Assembly (NCBI RefSeq): GCF_001015195.1
Contig: NZ_LDES01000046.1
Span: forward strand, 62,001-126,000
Direction: 5' to 3'
From: Sphingomonas sp. Y57
GTDB lineage: Bacteria > Pseudomonadota > Alphaproteobacteria > Sphingomonadales > Sphingomonadaceae
Length of the DNA stretch: 64,000 bases
The position numbers were made by a program, and so were the translations under genes. This document shows positions 36,280 to 44,916 of this stretch, piece after piece. Below the pieces are notes generated by a model. That model saw only the letters and a list, made by a program, of their open reading frames with translations. It ran no database searches and was not told where the DNA came from. The stretch's first letter is position 1. The number at the start of each line of letters is the position of its first letter.

Positions 36280-38184
36280 ATGACGGCGACGAGCAGACGG
36301 GCCGCATTGATCGCGAGCGCATGGGCGACGGCTATGCTGTGGCCCACGGCCACTCACGCGCAAAGTGTCGAAGAACTGCGCGACATGTCGATCAAGGATC
36401 TCGCCAACTTCGACGTGTCGTCGGTCACCAAGTCGGCCGAGGCGCTGGGCCAGGCACCAGGCGCGATCTATGTGATCACGCATGACGACATCATCCGTTC
36501 GGGCAACATCACCCTGCCCGGCATGCTGCGCCTCGCCCCCAACCTTCAGGTCATGCGCGGCGGAAGGGGCGGACTGGTCGTCACCGCGCGCGGGCTGAGC
36601 GGCAATGCGGATGCGCAGAATTTCTCCAACAAGCTGTTGGTGCTGATCGACGGACGCAGCGTCTACACGCCGCTTTATTCCGGCGTCTATTGGGACATGC
36701 AGGACCTGCTGCCCGAGGACATCGACCGCATCGAGGTCATCAGCGGCCCCGGCGCCACGTTGTGGGGCGCCAATGCGGTCAACGGCGTCATCAACATCAT
36801 CACCCGCCCGGCGGGCGCGACCCAGGGCGCCTATGCGACAGCCGTTGCCGGCAACCGTACCCGCGACGCGGGTATCCGCTACGGTGGCCGGATCGGGGAC
36901 ACGCTCAACTACCGGCTCTATGCCAAGGCGCACCGTAACCTCGATACCAGTAGCGGGGTCGACGACGACAGCTGGCGGGTGCAGGGGGGCTTCCAGGTCG
37001 ATTGGGCCCCCACCGATGTCGATCGCGTGATGGTGCAGGGCGACGCCTATAACGGGTCGCGGGCCCAGCAGGGCTCGCGCCGCGAGGACATCGTCGGCCG
37101 TGACATCCTTGCCCGGTGGAACCGGGACGGCGCGACATCCTCACTGCAGATACAGGCCTATTACGACCATAACGGCCGCAAAACGCGCGCGGGGGGTGGC
37201 CGTTTCTCGGTCGACACATTCGACCTCGACATCCAGCACAGCCTCGCCGCCGGCTCCGCCCACCGTGTCGTATGGGGCGGCGGGGTCCGGGTAAACCGCT
37301 ACGACATAGACGGTACCCCGAACATCACCTTCAAGCCCGACGGGCGTACGCTGCTGCTCGCCAATATCTTCGCGCAGGACAGCGTGAAGCTGAGTTCGCG
37401 GCTCACCGTCATCGCGGGATTGAAGCTGGAAGAGGACCCCTATTCGGGAATCGCGCTGCTACCCAGTGCGCGGCTGTCGTGGAAGGCCGACGACAACCTG
37501 CTGCTCTGGAGCTCGGTTTCCCGCGCGATCCGCTCCCCGACGCCGTTCGACCGAGACGTGGTGGAGAAGATCGACGGTCAGACCTTGCTCATCGGCCCTT
37601 CCACCTTCCGTTCGGAGAAGCTGACCGCCTATGAGGCCGGAGGCCGCCTGATCACCGCCGCCGCGTCCTTCTCGATATCGGCCTTCTACAATGTCTACGA
37701 CGACCTGCGGACCGTCGAGCTCGCGCCGGTCGGCGTCTTTCCGCTGCAATGGGGCAACGGCATAAGGGGCCACAGCTATGGCTTCGACAGCTGGGCCGAC
37801 CTGCGGCTGACCGACTGGTGGCGGCTCAAGCCGGGCTACAGCCTGCTGATCCAGCGATTCCGGTTCAAGCCCGATGCCGATCGCCTGCTGGGGGTCACGC
37901 AGGTCGGCAACGACCCCAAGCATCGCGTCACCCTGCGATCGTCGATGGACATCGGCACCCGGATCAATCTCGATGCGGATCTGCGCTATGTGAGCGCGCT
38001 GCCGAACCCGCATGTGTCCGGTTATGTCGAACTGGGCGCACGGATCGGCTATATGCTCAACCAGCAGGCCGAGCTGTCCTTGTCGGGGTTCAACCTGCTG
38101 CACAAGCGCCATTACGAGCTGCCCGCTACGCAAGCCAATGCCGTGCCGCGCAGCCTGTTCGTTGCCCTGAAATGGCATCTTTGA
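36280..38184 (+). CDS. TonB-dependent receptor
   Basis: 634 aa from the ATG at 36280 with AGGGGGA upstream; an earlier frame adds 14 residues that do not look like a signal. A signal peptide (TSRRAALIASAWATAMLWPT with cleavage after HAQ) leads to a plug domain beginning at EELRDMSIKDLANFDVSSVT, with VISGPGATLWGANAVNGVIN, then a 22-strand barrel ending in FVALKWHL with terminal aromatic/hydrophobic residues. The plug is of the type regularly found beside YfiR proteins. It begins a three-gene operon with a periplasmic YfiR protein and a hybrid kinase, so it probably gates or senses a ligand whose arrival is relayed inwards. No clear TonB box or N-terminal signalling domain was found. Confidence 0.9.
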   Translation: MTATSRRAALIASAWATAMLWPTATHAQSVEELRDMSIKDLANFDVSSVTKSAEALGQAPGAIYVITHDDIIRSGNITLPGMLRLAPNLQVMRGGRGGLVVTARGLSGNADAQNFSNKLLVLIDGRSVYTPLYSGVYWDMQDLLPEDIDRIEVISGPGATLWGANAVNGVINIITRPAGATQGAYATAVAGNRTRDAGIRYGGRIGDTLNYRLYAKAHRNLDTSSGVDDDSWRVQGGFQVDWAPTDVDRVMVQGDAYNGSRAQQGSRREDIVGRDILARWNRDGATSSLQIQAYYDHNGRKTRAGGGRFSVDTFDLDIQHSLAAGSAHRVVWGGGVRVNRYDIDGTPNITFKPDGRTLLLANIFAQDSVKLSSRLTVIAGLKLEEDPYSGIALLPSARLSWKADDNLLLWSSVSRAIRSPTPFDRDVVEKIDGQTLLIGPSTFRSEKLTAYEAGGRLITAAASFSISAFYNVYDDLRTVELAPVGVFPLQWGNGIRGHSYGFDSWADLRLTDWWRLKPGYSLLIQRFRFKPDADRLLGVTQVGNDPKHRVTLRSSMDIGTRINLDADLRYVSALPNPHVSGYVELGARIGYMLNQQAELSLSGFNLLHKRHYELPATQANAVPRSLFVALKWHL

Positions 38185-38714
38185 ACATTCCCGTGCCCAT
38201 GCGGCGTTGCCTCCGCCCGATTGTCGGGGCGATGATGGCCGTCTATGCCGGTTCGGGGCTGGCAGCACCGCTCGAACAGGCGATCAAGGCCAGCTACGTG
38301 ACAAAGTTCGCGCCATTCATCGAATGGCCGGCGACCGCCTTCGCCGGTCCCGCCAGCCCGTTCGTGATCTGTCTGGCGGGGCGCGATTCCTTCGGACCGG
38401 TGATCGACGACCTGGCACGCGGGCAAAGGGTTCGGGGGAGGCCGGTCCAGATCCGACGCGTCACCGATACCGCTTCGGTGGGCGACTGCCAGATCCTCGT
38501 CATCGGGGCGGGCACCGATGGCACGCTGATCGAGGGCGCCGGCCGATCGATGCTGACCATCAGCGACAAATCGGCCGGGATCGATGGCGGCATGATAAGG
38601 TTTGTCCGCCAGGGCGGCCGCATCCGTTTCGAGATCGACAATGGCGCCGCGCGCGCGGCGCGTCTGACAATCAGCTCGAAACTGCTCGGGCTGGCAGTGA
38701 CGGTGAACCCGTGA
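38172..38714 (+). CDS. YfiR family periplasmic protein (DUF4154)
   Basis: 180 aa from the ATG at 38172, which overlaps the receptor stop by 13 bases; a second ATG at 38199 gives a tidier signal peptide (MRRCLRPIVGAMMAVYAGSG then LAA). The mature part opens with AIKASYVTKFAPFIEWP, the YfiR signature, and ends with LTISSKLLGLAVTV. Cys67 and Cys106 sit where the structural disulfide of Pseudomonas YfiR lies; the second disulfide pair is absent. YfiR in that system is a periplasmic repressor of the CHASE8 diguanylate cyclase YfiN. Here the following gene encodes a CHASE8 histidine kinase instead, and the stop/start share TGATG. Confidence 0.88.
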   Translation: MASLNIPVPMRRCLRPIVGAMMAVYAGSGLAAPLEQAIKASYVTKFAPFIEWPATAFAGPASPFVICLAGRDSFGPVIDDLARGQRVRGRPVQIRRVTDTASVGDCQILVIGAGTDGTLIEGAGRSMLTISDKSAGIDGGMIRFVRQGGRIRFEIDNGAARAARLTISSKLLGLAVTVNP

Positions 38715-40414
38715 TGGCGATGCCCGAATCCCTCATGCGCCTCGCGCGCCGCCTTACCGCGAGCCCGATCGTCGCGCTGTTCATCGCCCTTGCGCTGATG
38801 GCGGGCGCGCTTGCGCTGGCAATTCAGAACGACCGCTATGGAAAGGCCGACAGGCTGCGCCAGGCGAGCGTCCAGGCGCAGATCCTCGCGAGCAGCCTGG
38901 CCGCGCCGCTGGCCTTTAACGATGACGGCGCCACCCGCGAATATCTCAACGCCTTCCGCAACGACGCGACGATCCAGGCCGCGGCGGCCTATGATCCGCA
39001 AGGCCAACTGGTCGCAGGCTTCGCCCAGCCCGGAACCACGCTGCCGACGGTCGGCCGGCTGACCGCTCCCACCCTCCAGGGGCCCGACCTGATCGTAACG
39101 GCACCGGTCGCTCAGAACGATACGCGGATCGGATCGGTCTATCTGCGCTTTTCGATCGAGACTGGCCTGCGCCGGGCGCTGCGCTACCTGGGCATTGCCC
39201 TGATCGTCATCCTTGCCTCGCTGCTGGTCGCGCTGCTCGGCGCCGCCTATGCGTCGCTCAGCCATTCGCATGCCCAGCTCAAGAATGAGATCGAAAGCCG
39301 GCAGAAGGCCGAGGCCGCGCTGCGGCAGGCCCAGAAGATGGAGGCGATGGGCCAGCTGACCGGTGGCGTCGCCCACGACTTCAACAATCTGCTGATGGTC
39401 GCATCCAGCGGTCTCGAGCTGCTTGAACGCACCACCGACCCGGCGAAGCGCGAGCGACTCAAGACAGGTATCCGCCAGGCCGTCGACCGCGGCGCGAAGC
39501 TGACCCAGCAGCTTCTCACCTTCGCCCGCAGGTCCCCGCTCAATCCGGAGGTGATCGCTCTGGCCGAGCGGCTTCACGGCATGGACACACTGCTCGACCG
39601 TTCGTTGCGCGAGAATGTTACGATCCGGTTCGATCTCGCCCCCGACCTGTGGCCGGTCGAGGTCGATGCGTCGCAGCTTGAGGTCGCCGTGCTCAACATG
39701 GCACTGAATGCGCGCGATGCGATGCCCGAAGGCGGCACCATCACCATCACCGCGCGTAACGAGACGCGGGCCGATGGCGGCGAGCGGGTGCTGCTGGCGA
39801 TCGCCGACACCGGGATCGGCATCGCAGAGGACAAGATCGCTAAAATCTTCGAACCCTTCTTCACGACCAAGGGCGTCGGCCAGGGCACCGGTCTCGGCCT
39901 CAGCCAGGTGTACGGCTTCGTCCAGTCGTCAGGCGGCGAGATCGAGGTTACCAGCCAGCCCGGACAGGGAACGGTGATGTGCATCCTGCTGCCCCGGACC
40001 ACCAAGCCCCCACCGGCCGTCACGGCGGCACCGGCCGCAAGACGCAGCGAAGGCCGGCGCCGGGCATTGCTGGTCGAGGACGACGAGGCGGTCGCGACGA
40101 TGGTGGGCGGCATGCTCGACGAACTCGGTTTCGATCATGATCATGTCGTTTCGGCCGACAAGGCGCTCGAACGTCTCGAAGGCGGCTCCCAGGTGGAGCT
40201 TGTCCTGTCGGACATGGTCATGCCCGGTGCGATGAGCGGCCTCGATCTCGTCCGCGCGATCGGCCGGCGATGGCCAAGAATGCCCGTCGTGCTGATGACC
40301 GGATACAGCGCAGCGGCGGCGTCGGCCGCCGCCGAGGGAGTGCGGCTGCTGCTGAAGCCCTATCGAATCGAGGATTTGGCCACCGAGATCGAGGCCGCCT
40401 CCGGGCGGCCCTGA
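38714..40414 (+). CDS. CHASE8-domain hybrid sensor histidine kinase
   Basis: 566 aa from the ATG at 38714 (TGATG overlap). TM1 at about 17-38, a periplasmic CHASE8-like sensor at about 40-155 (AQILASSLAAPLAFNDDGA, AAYDPQGQLVAGF), TM2 at 157-180, then a HisKA domain with His221 in GGVAHDFNNLL, an HATPase with N333 in LNARDAM and DTGIGI and GTGLGLS boxes, and a C-terminal receiver with E455, D456, D457, phospho-acceptor Asp500 in LSDMVMP, and Lys548. No DNA-binding output is fused and no response regulator lies nearby. CHASE8 is the domain bound by YfiR-type proteins in YfiN, so the preceding YfiR protein is its likely ligand-dependent partner. Confidence 0.9.
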   Translation: MAMPESLMRLARRLTASPIVALFIALALMAGALALAIQNDRYGKADRLRQASVQAQILASSLAAPLAFNDDGATREYLNAFRNDATIQAAAAYDPQGQLVAGFAQPGTTLPTVGRLTAPTLQGPDLIVTAPVAQNDTRIGSVYLRFSIETGLRRALRYLGIALIVILASLLVALLGAAYASLSHSHAQLKNEIESRQKAEAALRQAQKMEAMGQLTGGVAHDFNNLLMVASSGLELLERTTDPAKRERLKTGIRQAVDRGAKLTQQLLTFARRSPLNPEVIALAERLHGMDTLLDRSLRENVTIRFDLAPDLWPVEVDASQLEVAVLNMALNARDAMPEGGTITITARNETRADGGERVLLAIADTGIGIAEDKIAKIFEPFFTTKGVGQGTGLGLSQVYGFVQSSGGEIEVTSQPGQGTVMCILLPRTTKPPPAVTAAPAARRSEGRRRALLVEDDEAVATMVGGMLDELGFDHDHVVSADKALERLEGGSQVELVLSDMVMPGAMSGLDLVRAIGRRWPRMPVVLMTGYSAAAASAAAEGVRLLLKPYRIEDLATEIEAASGRP

Positions 40415-40424
40415 ACCAGCGCCT

Positions 40425-41210
40425 TCAACGCCCGGCGCGGATGCCGGCGCTCACCCCTGCCGCCGCCTCCATCAGTATCGCGGCGAAGCTCTCCTGCCGG
40501 TCGTCGGAGACATAGTCGGTTGGCCCGAGCAGCGTCAGCACCGCGCCCAGCCGGCCGTCGGCGGCGAAGATCGGGGCGGCGAGGCCGGCGAAATTCTGAT
40601 TGAGGCGCCCCGCCGTCGATCCATAGCCCCGCGCGCGCACCTCGGTCGCGATCTGGTCGAGATCGACCGCGCGGTCACGCGCGCGGACCATATGCGGCAT
40701 GCTCGTCTCGCGCTGCGCCGCCAGGACGCGCTCGATCTCCTCGCGCGGCAGATGGGCCACGAACACCTGGCCCGTCGCGGTGGTCGCGGCCGGCAGGATA
40801 TAGCCGAGGCGCAGGGTGAACGCGCCCTGGAGGTTGCCATCCGCCTTGGCGACGACACAGGGCCCCTGGTCGCCCCAGAGCGTCAGATAGACCGCGCAGT
40901 CGGTGCGATCGCGCAGGTTGAGCAGCACGTCGCCCGCCGCGCCAACAATGTCGAGCTGGCGCACCGCGGCGAGACCGAGCTGGATCGCGAAACTCCCGAG
41001 TCCGTAGAAGCCGGTACGCGGGTCCTGATAGGCCATGTTCTCCCGCACGAAGCTGACCAGGTAGAGATGGACCTTGCTGGGCGGCATCGCGGCCCGCGCC
41101 GCTACCTCGCGCAGCGGCAGGGGTCCTTCGGCCATGCGCAGCACGCGCAATACCCGGAACCCTACCTCGATTGACTGGACCCGTCTGCGCGACTGCTCCG
41201 CATCGGCCAT
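40425..41210 (-). CDS. IclR family transcriptional regulator (paralogue A)
   Basis: 261 aa. N-terminal winged HTH with SIEVGFRVLRVLRMAEGPLP and MPPSKVHLYLVSFV, then an IclR effector domain with the RLGYILP and FAGLAAPIF segments. It is a close paralogue of the regulator at 54174-54992: long segments of the HTH and early effector domain are identical. The two bracket the catabolic block from about 41 to 55 kb. A good GGAGGGG sequence lies ten bases ahead of the ATG at 41210. It is convergent with the kinase operon (ten-base gap). Confidence 0.9.
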   Translation of the reverse strand: MADAEQSRRRVQSIEVGFRVLRVLRMAEGPLPLREVAARAAMPPSKVHLYLVSFVRENMAYQDPRTGFYGLGSFAIQLGLAAVRQLDIVGAAGDVLLNLRDRTDCAVYLTLWGDQGPCVVAKADGNLQGAFTLRLGYILPAATTATGQVFVAHLPREEIERVLAAQRETSMPHMVRARDRAVDLDQIATEVRARGYGSTAGRLNQNFAGLAAPIFAADGRLGAVLTLLGPTDYVSDDRQESFAAILMEAAAGVSAGIRAGR

Positions 41211-41291
41211 CGGAATTACGCCCCTCCCTCTCGATCCCTCATTCCTGCCGGGGCGCCGCCCGTCTGTCCACCCGCCGCGGCGGTCGACGCA

Positions 41292-41816
41292 TCAGGCGGT
41301 GGCGGCTTCGCCATGCTTGCGCCGGTTCCAGACCGCCAGCGTCGCATGCGCCTCGTCCGCTGCCGCGGCAAGAAAACCGGGGGCCTCGGTACGTGCGGCG
41401 ATCTCCAGGCGCAGGCCGTTGGGATCGAAGAAATAGATCGAGCGGACGAAGCCGTGATCGACCAGCGGGGTCGTCTTCACGCCATGCTCGGCGAGCCGCC
41501 GGCCCATCGCCTCAACATCCGCCACCGAGTCCGTCTCGATCGCGAAATGCTGTACCCAATCCGGCGTGTTCGGCGATGGCGCGGGCAACTCTTCCCCGCC
41601 CAGGTCGAAGAAGGCGATGTAGGAACCGTCGCCCATCTCGAAGAAGAAATGGACATAGGGCTGTTCCTCGCCGGTACTCGGCACCCGCTCGGACAACATG
41701 CAGTTGACCAGCGGCAGCCCCAATATGTCCTCGTAGAAATGGCGCGTTTCCTCGGCATCGCGGCAGGGATAGGCGAAGTGGTACAGCCCCTTCAGCGGTC
41801 GTGCGTCGGTCATCAT
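41292..41816 (-). CDS. VOC superfamily (glyoxalase-type) protein
   Basis: 174 aa from the ATG at 41816 (a second ATG follows) with GAGGAGAGC upstream; the longer frame in this reading is a shadow. Two beta-alpha-beta-beta-beta modules: GLYHFAYPCRDAEETRHFYE opens the first and VQHFAIETDSVADVEAMGRR the second, with FDPNGLRLEIAAR at the end. Putative metal ligands His13, His in the second module and Glu in RLEI are in VOC positions. Members of this subgroup are ring-cleavage dioxygenase-like or lyase proteins of unknown substrate. It lies just downstream of the LysR gene on the same strand, with a 77-base gap. Confidence 0.83.
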   Translation of the reverse strand: MMTDARPLKGLYHFAYPCRDAEETRHFYEDILGLPLVNCMLSERVPSTGEEQPYVHFFFEMGDGSYIAFFDLGGEELPAPSPNTPDWVQHFAIETDSVADVEAMGRRLAEHGVKTTPLVDHGFVRSIYFFDPNGLRLEIAARTEAPGFLAAAADEAHATLAVWNRRKHGEAATA

Positions 41817-41893
41817 GCTCTCCTCTGCCCCAACGATAGCAGGACGGATTGCCCCTCCCGTCACCCGCAAGGGAGGACATCGCACGAGCATGT

Positions 41894-42802
41894 TCAGGCA
41901 GCCGGGCGATCCCCCGCCGGGACCATCATCTCGATGAAACGATGCAACGCCGCCGACCGATCGCTCTGGCGCCAGACCAGCAACACGTCGAACCCCAGAT
42001 CCAGGCCGGTGATCGGCACCAGCCGGATATTGTGGAAGGAGGCGAGCGGCGGCGAGACGGTGACGAAGCCGATCCCCATCCCGACCGCGACGAGACTGAG
42101 CAGGATCGAATTGGTCGTGCATTCCTGGACGATGCGGGGGGCGCCGCCCGCCGCGATGCAGGCGGCCATAAGCCGGTCGTAATAGCCGGGCGCCGTCCGG
42201 CGGGTCGGCCATAGCGCCGGCTCGTCGGCGAGCTCGGCCATCGTTACCGCATCTCGACCAGCCAACCGGTGCCCCTCATGGACCGCGAGCATGGTCTGCC
42301 CGATGCCGATCCGCGCGCGCGCGATCAGCGGAGCATCCCGATCGTCGACATGCGCGTCATAGACGATCCCGGCATCGATGGTGCCGTCCTTCAGCGCCAT
42401 GATCTGCTGCATCGAGCCCATCGACTTGAGGTCGAGCACGACGCCGGGCTCGCCCTCGCGGAATTTGAGCAGGCCGTAGGAAATGAAGCCATGACCCGAG
42501 ATGATCTCGCTGAGGCCAACCCGGATCGTCCCGAGATGGCCGCTCGCCAGGCGCCGCGCGCGATCGACCGCGCGGTCGACCTGGGCGAGGATGTCCTCAA
42601 CGTCGCGCAGGAAGACCTGGCCCGCGGCGGATAGCCGCACGCCCCGCGGCAGTCGTTCGAACAACTCGACACCGAGTTCCGCCTCTAGATCCTTGATCTG
42701 ACGCGTAAGCGCAGGCTGCGCGACCCGCAGCTGAAGCGCCGCGCGGCCGAAATGCTCCTCGCGGCCAATCGCACGGAAATAGCGAAGATGCCTGAGGTCC
42801 AT
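41894..42802 (-). CDS. LysR family transcriptional regulator
   Basis: 302 aa from the ATG at 42802; a TTG two codons earlier is an alternative. N-terminal HTH MDLRHLRYFRAIGREEHFGR, then LRVAQPALTRQIKDLEAELG; the rest is the usual effector domain. The R-x-F-x-A-I-x-x-E-x-x-F pattern is of the CatR/BenM-like class, many of which activate ring-degradation operons on binding muconate-type inducers. It is divergent from the alpha/beta hydrolase gene that heads the fourth-block operon, with a TATTGA-AACC-TCAATA dyad between the two starts (42824-42839). Confidence 0.9.
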   Translation of the reverse strand: MDLRHLRYFRAIGREEHFGRAALQLRVAQPALTRQIKDLEAELGVELFERLPRGVRLSAAGQVFLRDVEDILAQVDRAVDRARRLASGHLGTIRVGLSEIISGHGFISYGLLKFREGEPGVVLDLKSMGSMQQIMALKDGTIDAGIVYDAHVDDRDAPLIARARIGIGQTMLAVHEGHRLAGRDAVTMAELADEPALWPTRRTAPGYYDRLMAACIAAGGAPRIVQECTTNSILLSLVAVGMGIGFVTVSPPLASFHNIRLVPITGLDLGFDVLLVWRQSDRSAALHRFIEMMVPAGDRPAA

Positions 42803-42823
42803 GCCCAACGGATAACCAACAGG

Positions 42824-42839
42824 TATTGAAACCTCAATA
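42824..42839. promoter_or_regulatory. Inverted repeat in LysR/hydrolase divergent region (candidate LysR box)
   Basis: TATTGA (42824-42829) and TCAATA (42834-42839) are perfect inverted arms around AACC. The site contains T-N11-A spacing and lies in the 107-base AT-rich divergent interval. It is a likely LysR recognition site for the adjacent regulator, based on position and symmetry. Confidence 0.55.
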
Positions 42840-42909
42840 ACAAAGAATTGGAATTATCAGTCTGTCTGCAACACCATTGCCCATGACAACAGATTTTGGG
42901 GACGATGCG

Positions 42910-43704
42910 ATGGCGACCAACGCCCTCGACGAACTGGATTTCGGCACGCTGTCGATGCTCGACGTGCTGGGCACGCGGATCGAGCTGTTCACCGCCGGCA
43001 AGGGACCGCCGCTGTTGTTCCTGCATGGGATCGACGGGATCGAGGGATCGGCGCCGCTGCTGCGGGAACTGGCGGTCACCTTCACCGTCCATGCGCCCTC
43101 GCATCCCGGCTTCGGCACGTCGGACCAGCCCCGCAACCTCAACCGGGTCGACGATCTCGGCTATTTCTACCTCGATCTGATGGACGTGCTGGGCCTCGCC
43201 CGGCCGGTGATCGTCGGCAGCAGCTTCGGCGGCTGGGTCGCGGCCGAGATAGCCACCAAGGCACCCGAGCGGGTTGCGGCGCTGGTCCTCGCCTCCCCCT
43301 TCGGGCTTCGCACCGCCAACCGGCGCGAACAGCATGTCGCCGACATCTTCATGCTGTCGCGGCAGGAGCTGAACATCCGGCTGAACCGGCAGGAGCCAGC
43401 CTTGTCGAGCCTGTCGGAAGACCAACTGCGCCGCGTGATGCGCAACGACGAGGCGCTGAGCCTCTACGGCTGGACGCCCTATATGCACAATCCCAAGCTG
43501 GCCGACCGGCTCCACCGCATCACCTGCCCGACGCTTATCGCCTGGGGCGAGGAGGATGCGATCATCGGTCCCGCCTATCGGCAAGCCTATGCCGCGGCGC
43601 TGCCCGACGCCGACGTCGCCGTCATCGAATCCGCCGGCCACAGGCTCCACGCCGACAGGCCCGAAGCGCTGTCCGCCCATATCGCCGCCTTCGCCGGCCG
43701 CTGA
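42910..43704 (+). CDS. Alpha/beta hydrolase (meta-cleavage product hydrolase-like)
   Basis: 264 aa from the ATG at 42910, which has GGGGACG upstream; ATG at 42883 is possible. LLFLHGIDG oxyanion segment, nucleophile elbow VGSSFGGW, acid in WGEEDAIIG and catalytic His in AGHRLHADRPE make a complete triad. Length and pattern are of the MhpC/BphD/HsaD family, which hydrolyse C-C bonds of ring-cleavage products, though esterases and haloperoxidases share the fold. It is the first gene of the plus-strand operon after the LysR divergent region, and an extradiol dioxygenase is encoded at 52321, so a C-C hydrolase role is attractive but unproven. Confidence 0.86.
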   Translation: MATNALDELDFGTLSMLDVLGTRIELFTAGKGPPLLFLHGIDGIEGSAPLLRELAVTFTVHAPSHPGFGTSDQPRNLNRVDDLGYFYLDLMDVLGLARPVIVGSSFGGWVAAEIATKAPERVAALVLASPFGLRTANRREQHVADIFMLSRQELNIRLNRQEPALSSLSEDQLRRVMRNDEALSLYGWTPYMHNPKLADRLHRITCPTLIAWGEEDAIIGPAYRQAYAAALPDADVAVIESAGHRLHADRPEALSAHIAAFAGR

Positions 43705-43725
43705 AGCTCAAGGATCGGATACGGC

Positions 43726-44916
43726 ATGATCATCTGGCAATTCTCCGAACAGGCCTATCATCCGGCCTTCCAGCTCCCCGGCGCGATGCGCGTCACCCTG
43801 CCCCAGCATCATTGCGACCCGAACGAGGCGGGGCGGCTGCTCAATCGCTATCTCGACGAATATATGCTGGCCGACGAGCTGGGCCTGAACATCATGGTCA
43901 ACGAGCACCACGCCGCGGCGACCTGCATGTCGACCTCCTGCATGACCACGCTGGCGATCCTCGCGCGGCAGACCAGCCAAGCGCGGCTGCTGGCGCTCGG
44001 CATCCCGCTCGCCAACCGGGCGAATCCGCTGAGGGTGGCGGAGGAGATCGCGATGGTCGACGCGCTGTCGGGCGGCCGGCTCGAAGTCGGGCTGGTCAAG
44101 GGCGCGGCCTATGAGTTGTTCATGTCCAACCGCCAGCCGACCGGCTTCATGGCCCGCTTCTGGGAAGCGCATGACCTGATCCTCGCCGCGCTCACCAACC
44201 AGGGCGACAACTTCTCCTGGGAAGGAGAGCATTTCCACTATCGCACCGCCAGCCTCTGGCCACGCCCGATCCAGCAGCCGCACCCGCCGATCTGGATGAC
44301 CGCGTCGAGTGCGGGCAGCGCGCGGGGCTATGGCAAGCTCGGCTATACCTGCGCCACCTTCCTGTCTGGCGCGGTCGCCCGCTCGGTCTTCGCCGGATAC
44401 CGCGAAGCCTATGCGGAGACGCACGGATGCCAGCCCGGGCTGGACCGGCTCGCCTATCTGGCGGTCGTCGCCTGCGCCGGCGACCGCGCGACCGCCTTCC
44501 GCCGCGCCGAAGCGATGAAGAGCTATTTCACCACCGCCGCCCGCCTCGATCCGCAGTTCCGCAACCCTTGGGGCTTCAACCCGGTGGAGGCCAATGTCCG
44601 CATGCTCCAGGCCGGCCCGACGGCGATGCGGCCGCGGATGCGCAACGGCAAGCCGGTGCCGGTAGACGGGTCGATCGAGGAATATATGGATGCGGGGCTG
44701 ATGTTCGTCGGCACCCCCGACGACGTCCATGAGCAGCTCGTCCGGTTCAACGCGGAGACGGGCGGTTTCGGCAACCTGCTGATGATGGGACAGGCCGGCG
44801 ACCTCGACCATGCGGACACGGTCGACAACCTGTCCCTTGTCGCGCGCGAGGTGGCACCGCGCCTCGCCGAACTGACCGAGATCCCGCTGGACGTGCGCTA
44901 CGAAGCGGTCGGCTGA
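43726..44916 (+). CDS. LLM class flavin-dependent oxidoreductase
   Basis: 396 aa, bacterial luciferase-like TIM barrel that uses reduced FMN to oxygenate a substrate. The N-terminal VNEHHAAATCMSTSCMTT segment and DALSGGRLEVGLVKG at the middle, then QPPHPPIWM-type barrel strands, fit the alkanal monooxygenase family. It needs reduced flavin from a reductase; a flavin reductase gene lies at 46293. It overlaps the esterase gene by one base (TGATG). Baeyer-Villiger or hydroxylation chemistry is usual. A second, only distantly similar LLM gene is at 50423. Confidence 0.88.
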   Translation: MIIWQFSEQAYHPAFQLPGAMRVTLPQHHCDPNEAGRLLNRYLDEYMLADELGLNIMVNEHHAAATCMSTSCMTTLAILARQTSQARLLALGIPLANRANPLRVAEEIAMVDALSGGRLEVGLVKGAAYELFMSNRQPTGFMARFWEAHDLILAALTNQGDNFSWEGEHFHYRTASLWPRPIQQPHPPIWMTASSAGSARGYGKLGYTCATFLSGAVARSVFAGYREAYAETHGCQPGLDRLAYLAVVACAGDRATAFRRAEAMKSYFTTAARLDPQFRNPWGFNPVEANVRMLQAGPTAMRPRMRNGKPVPVDGSIEEYMDAGLMFVGTPDDVHEQLVRFNAETGGFGNLLMMGQAGDLDHADTVDNLSLVAREVAPRLAELTEIPLDVRYEAVG

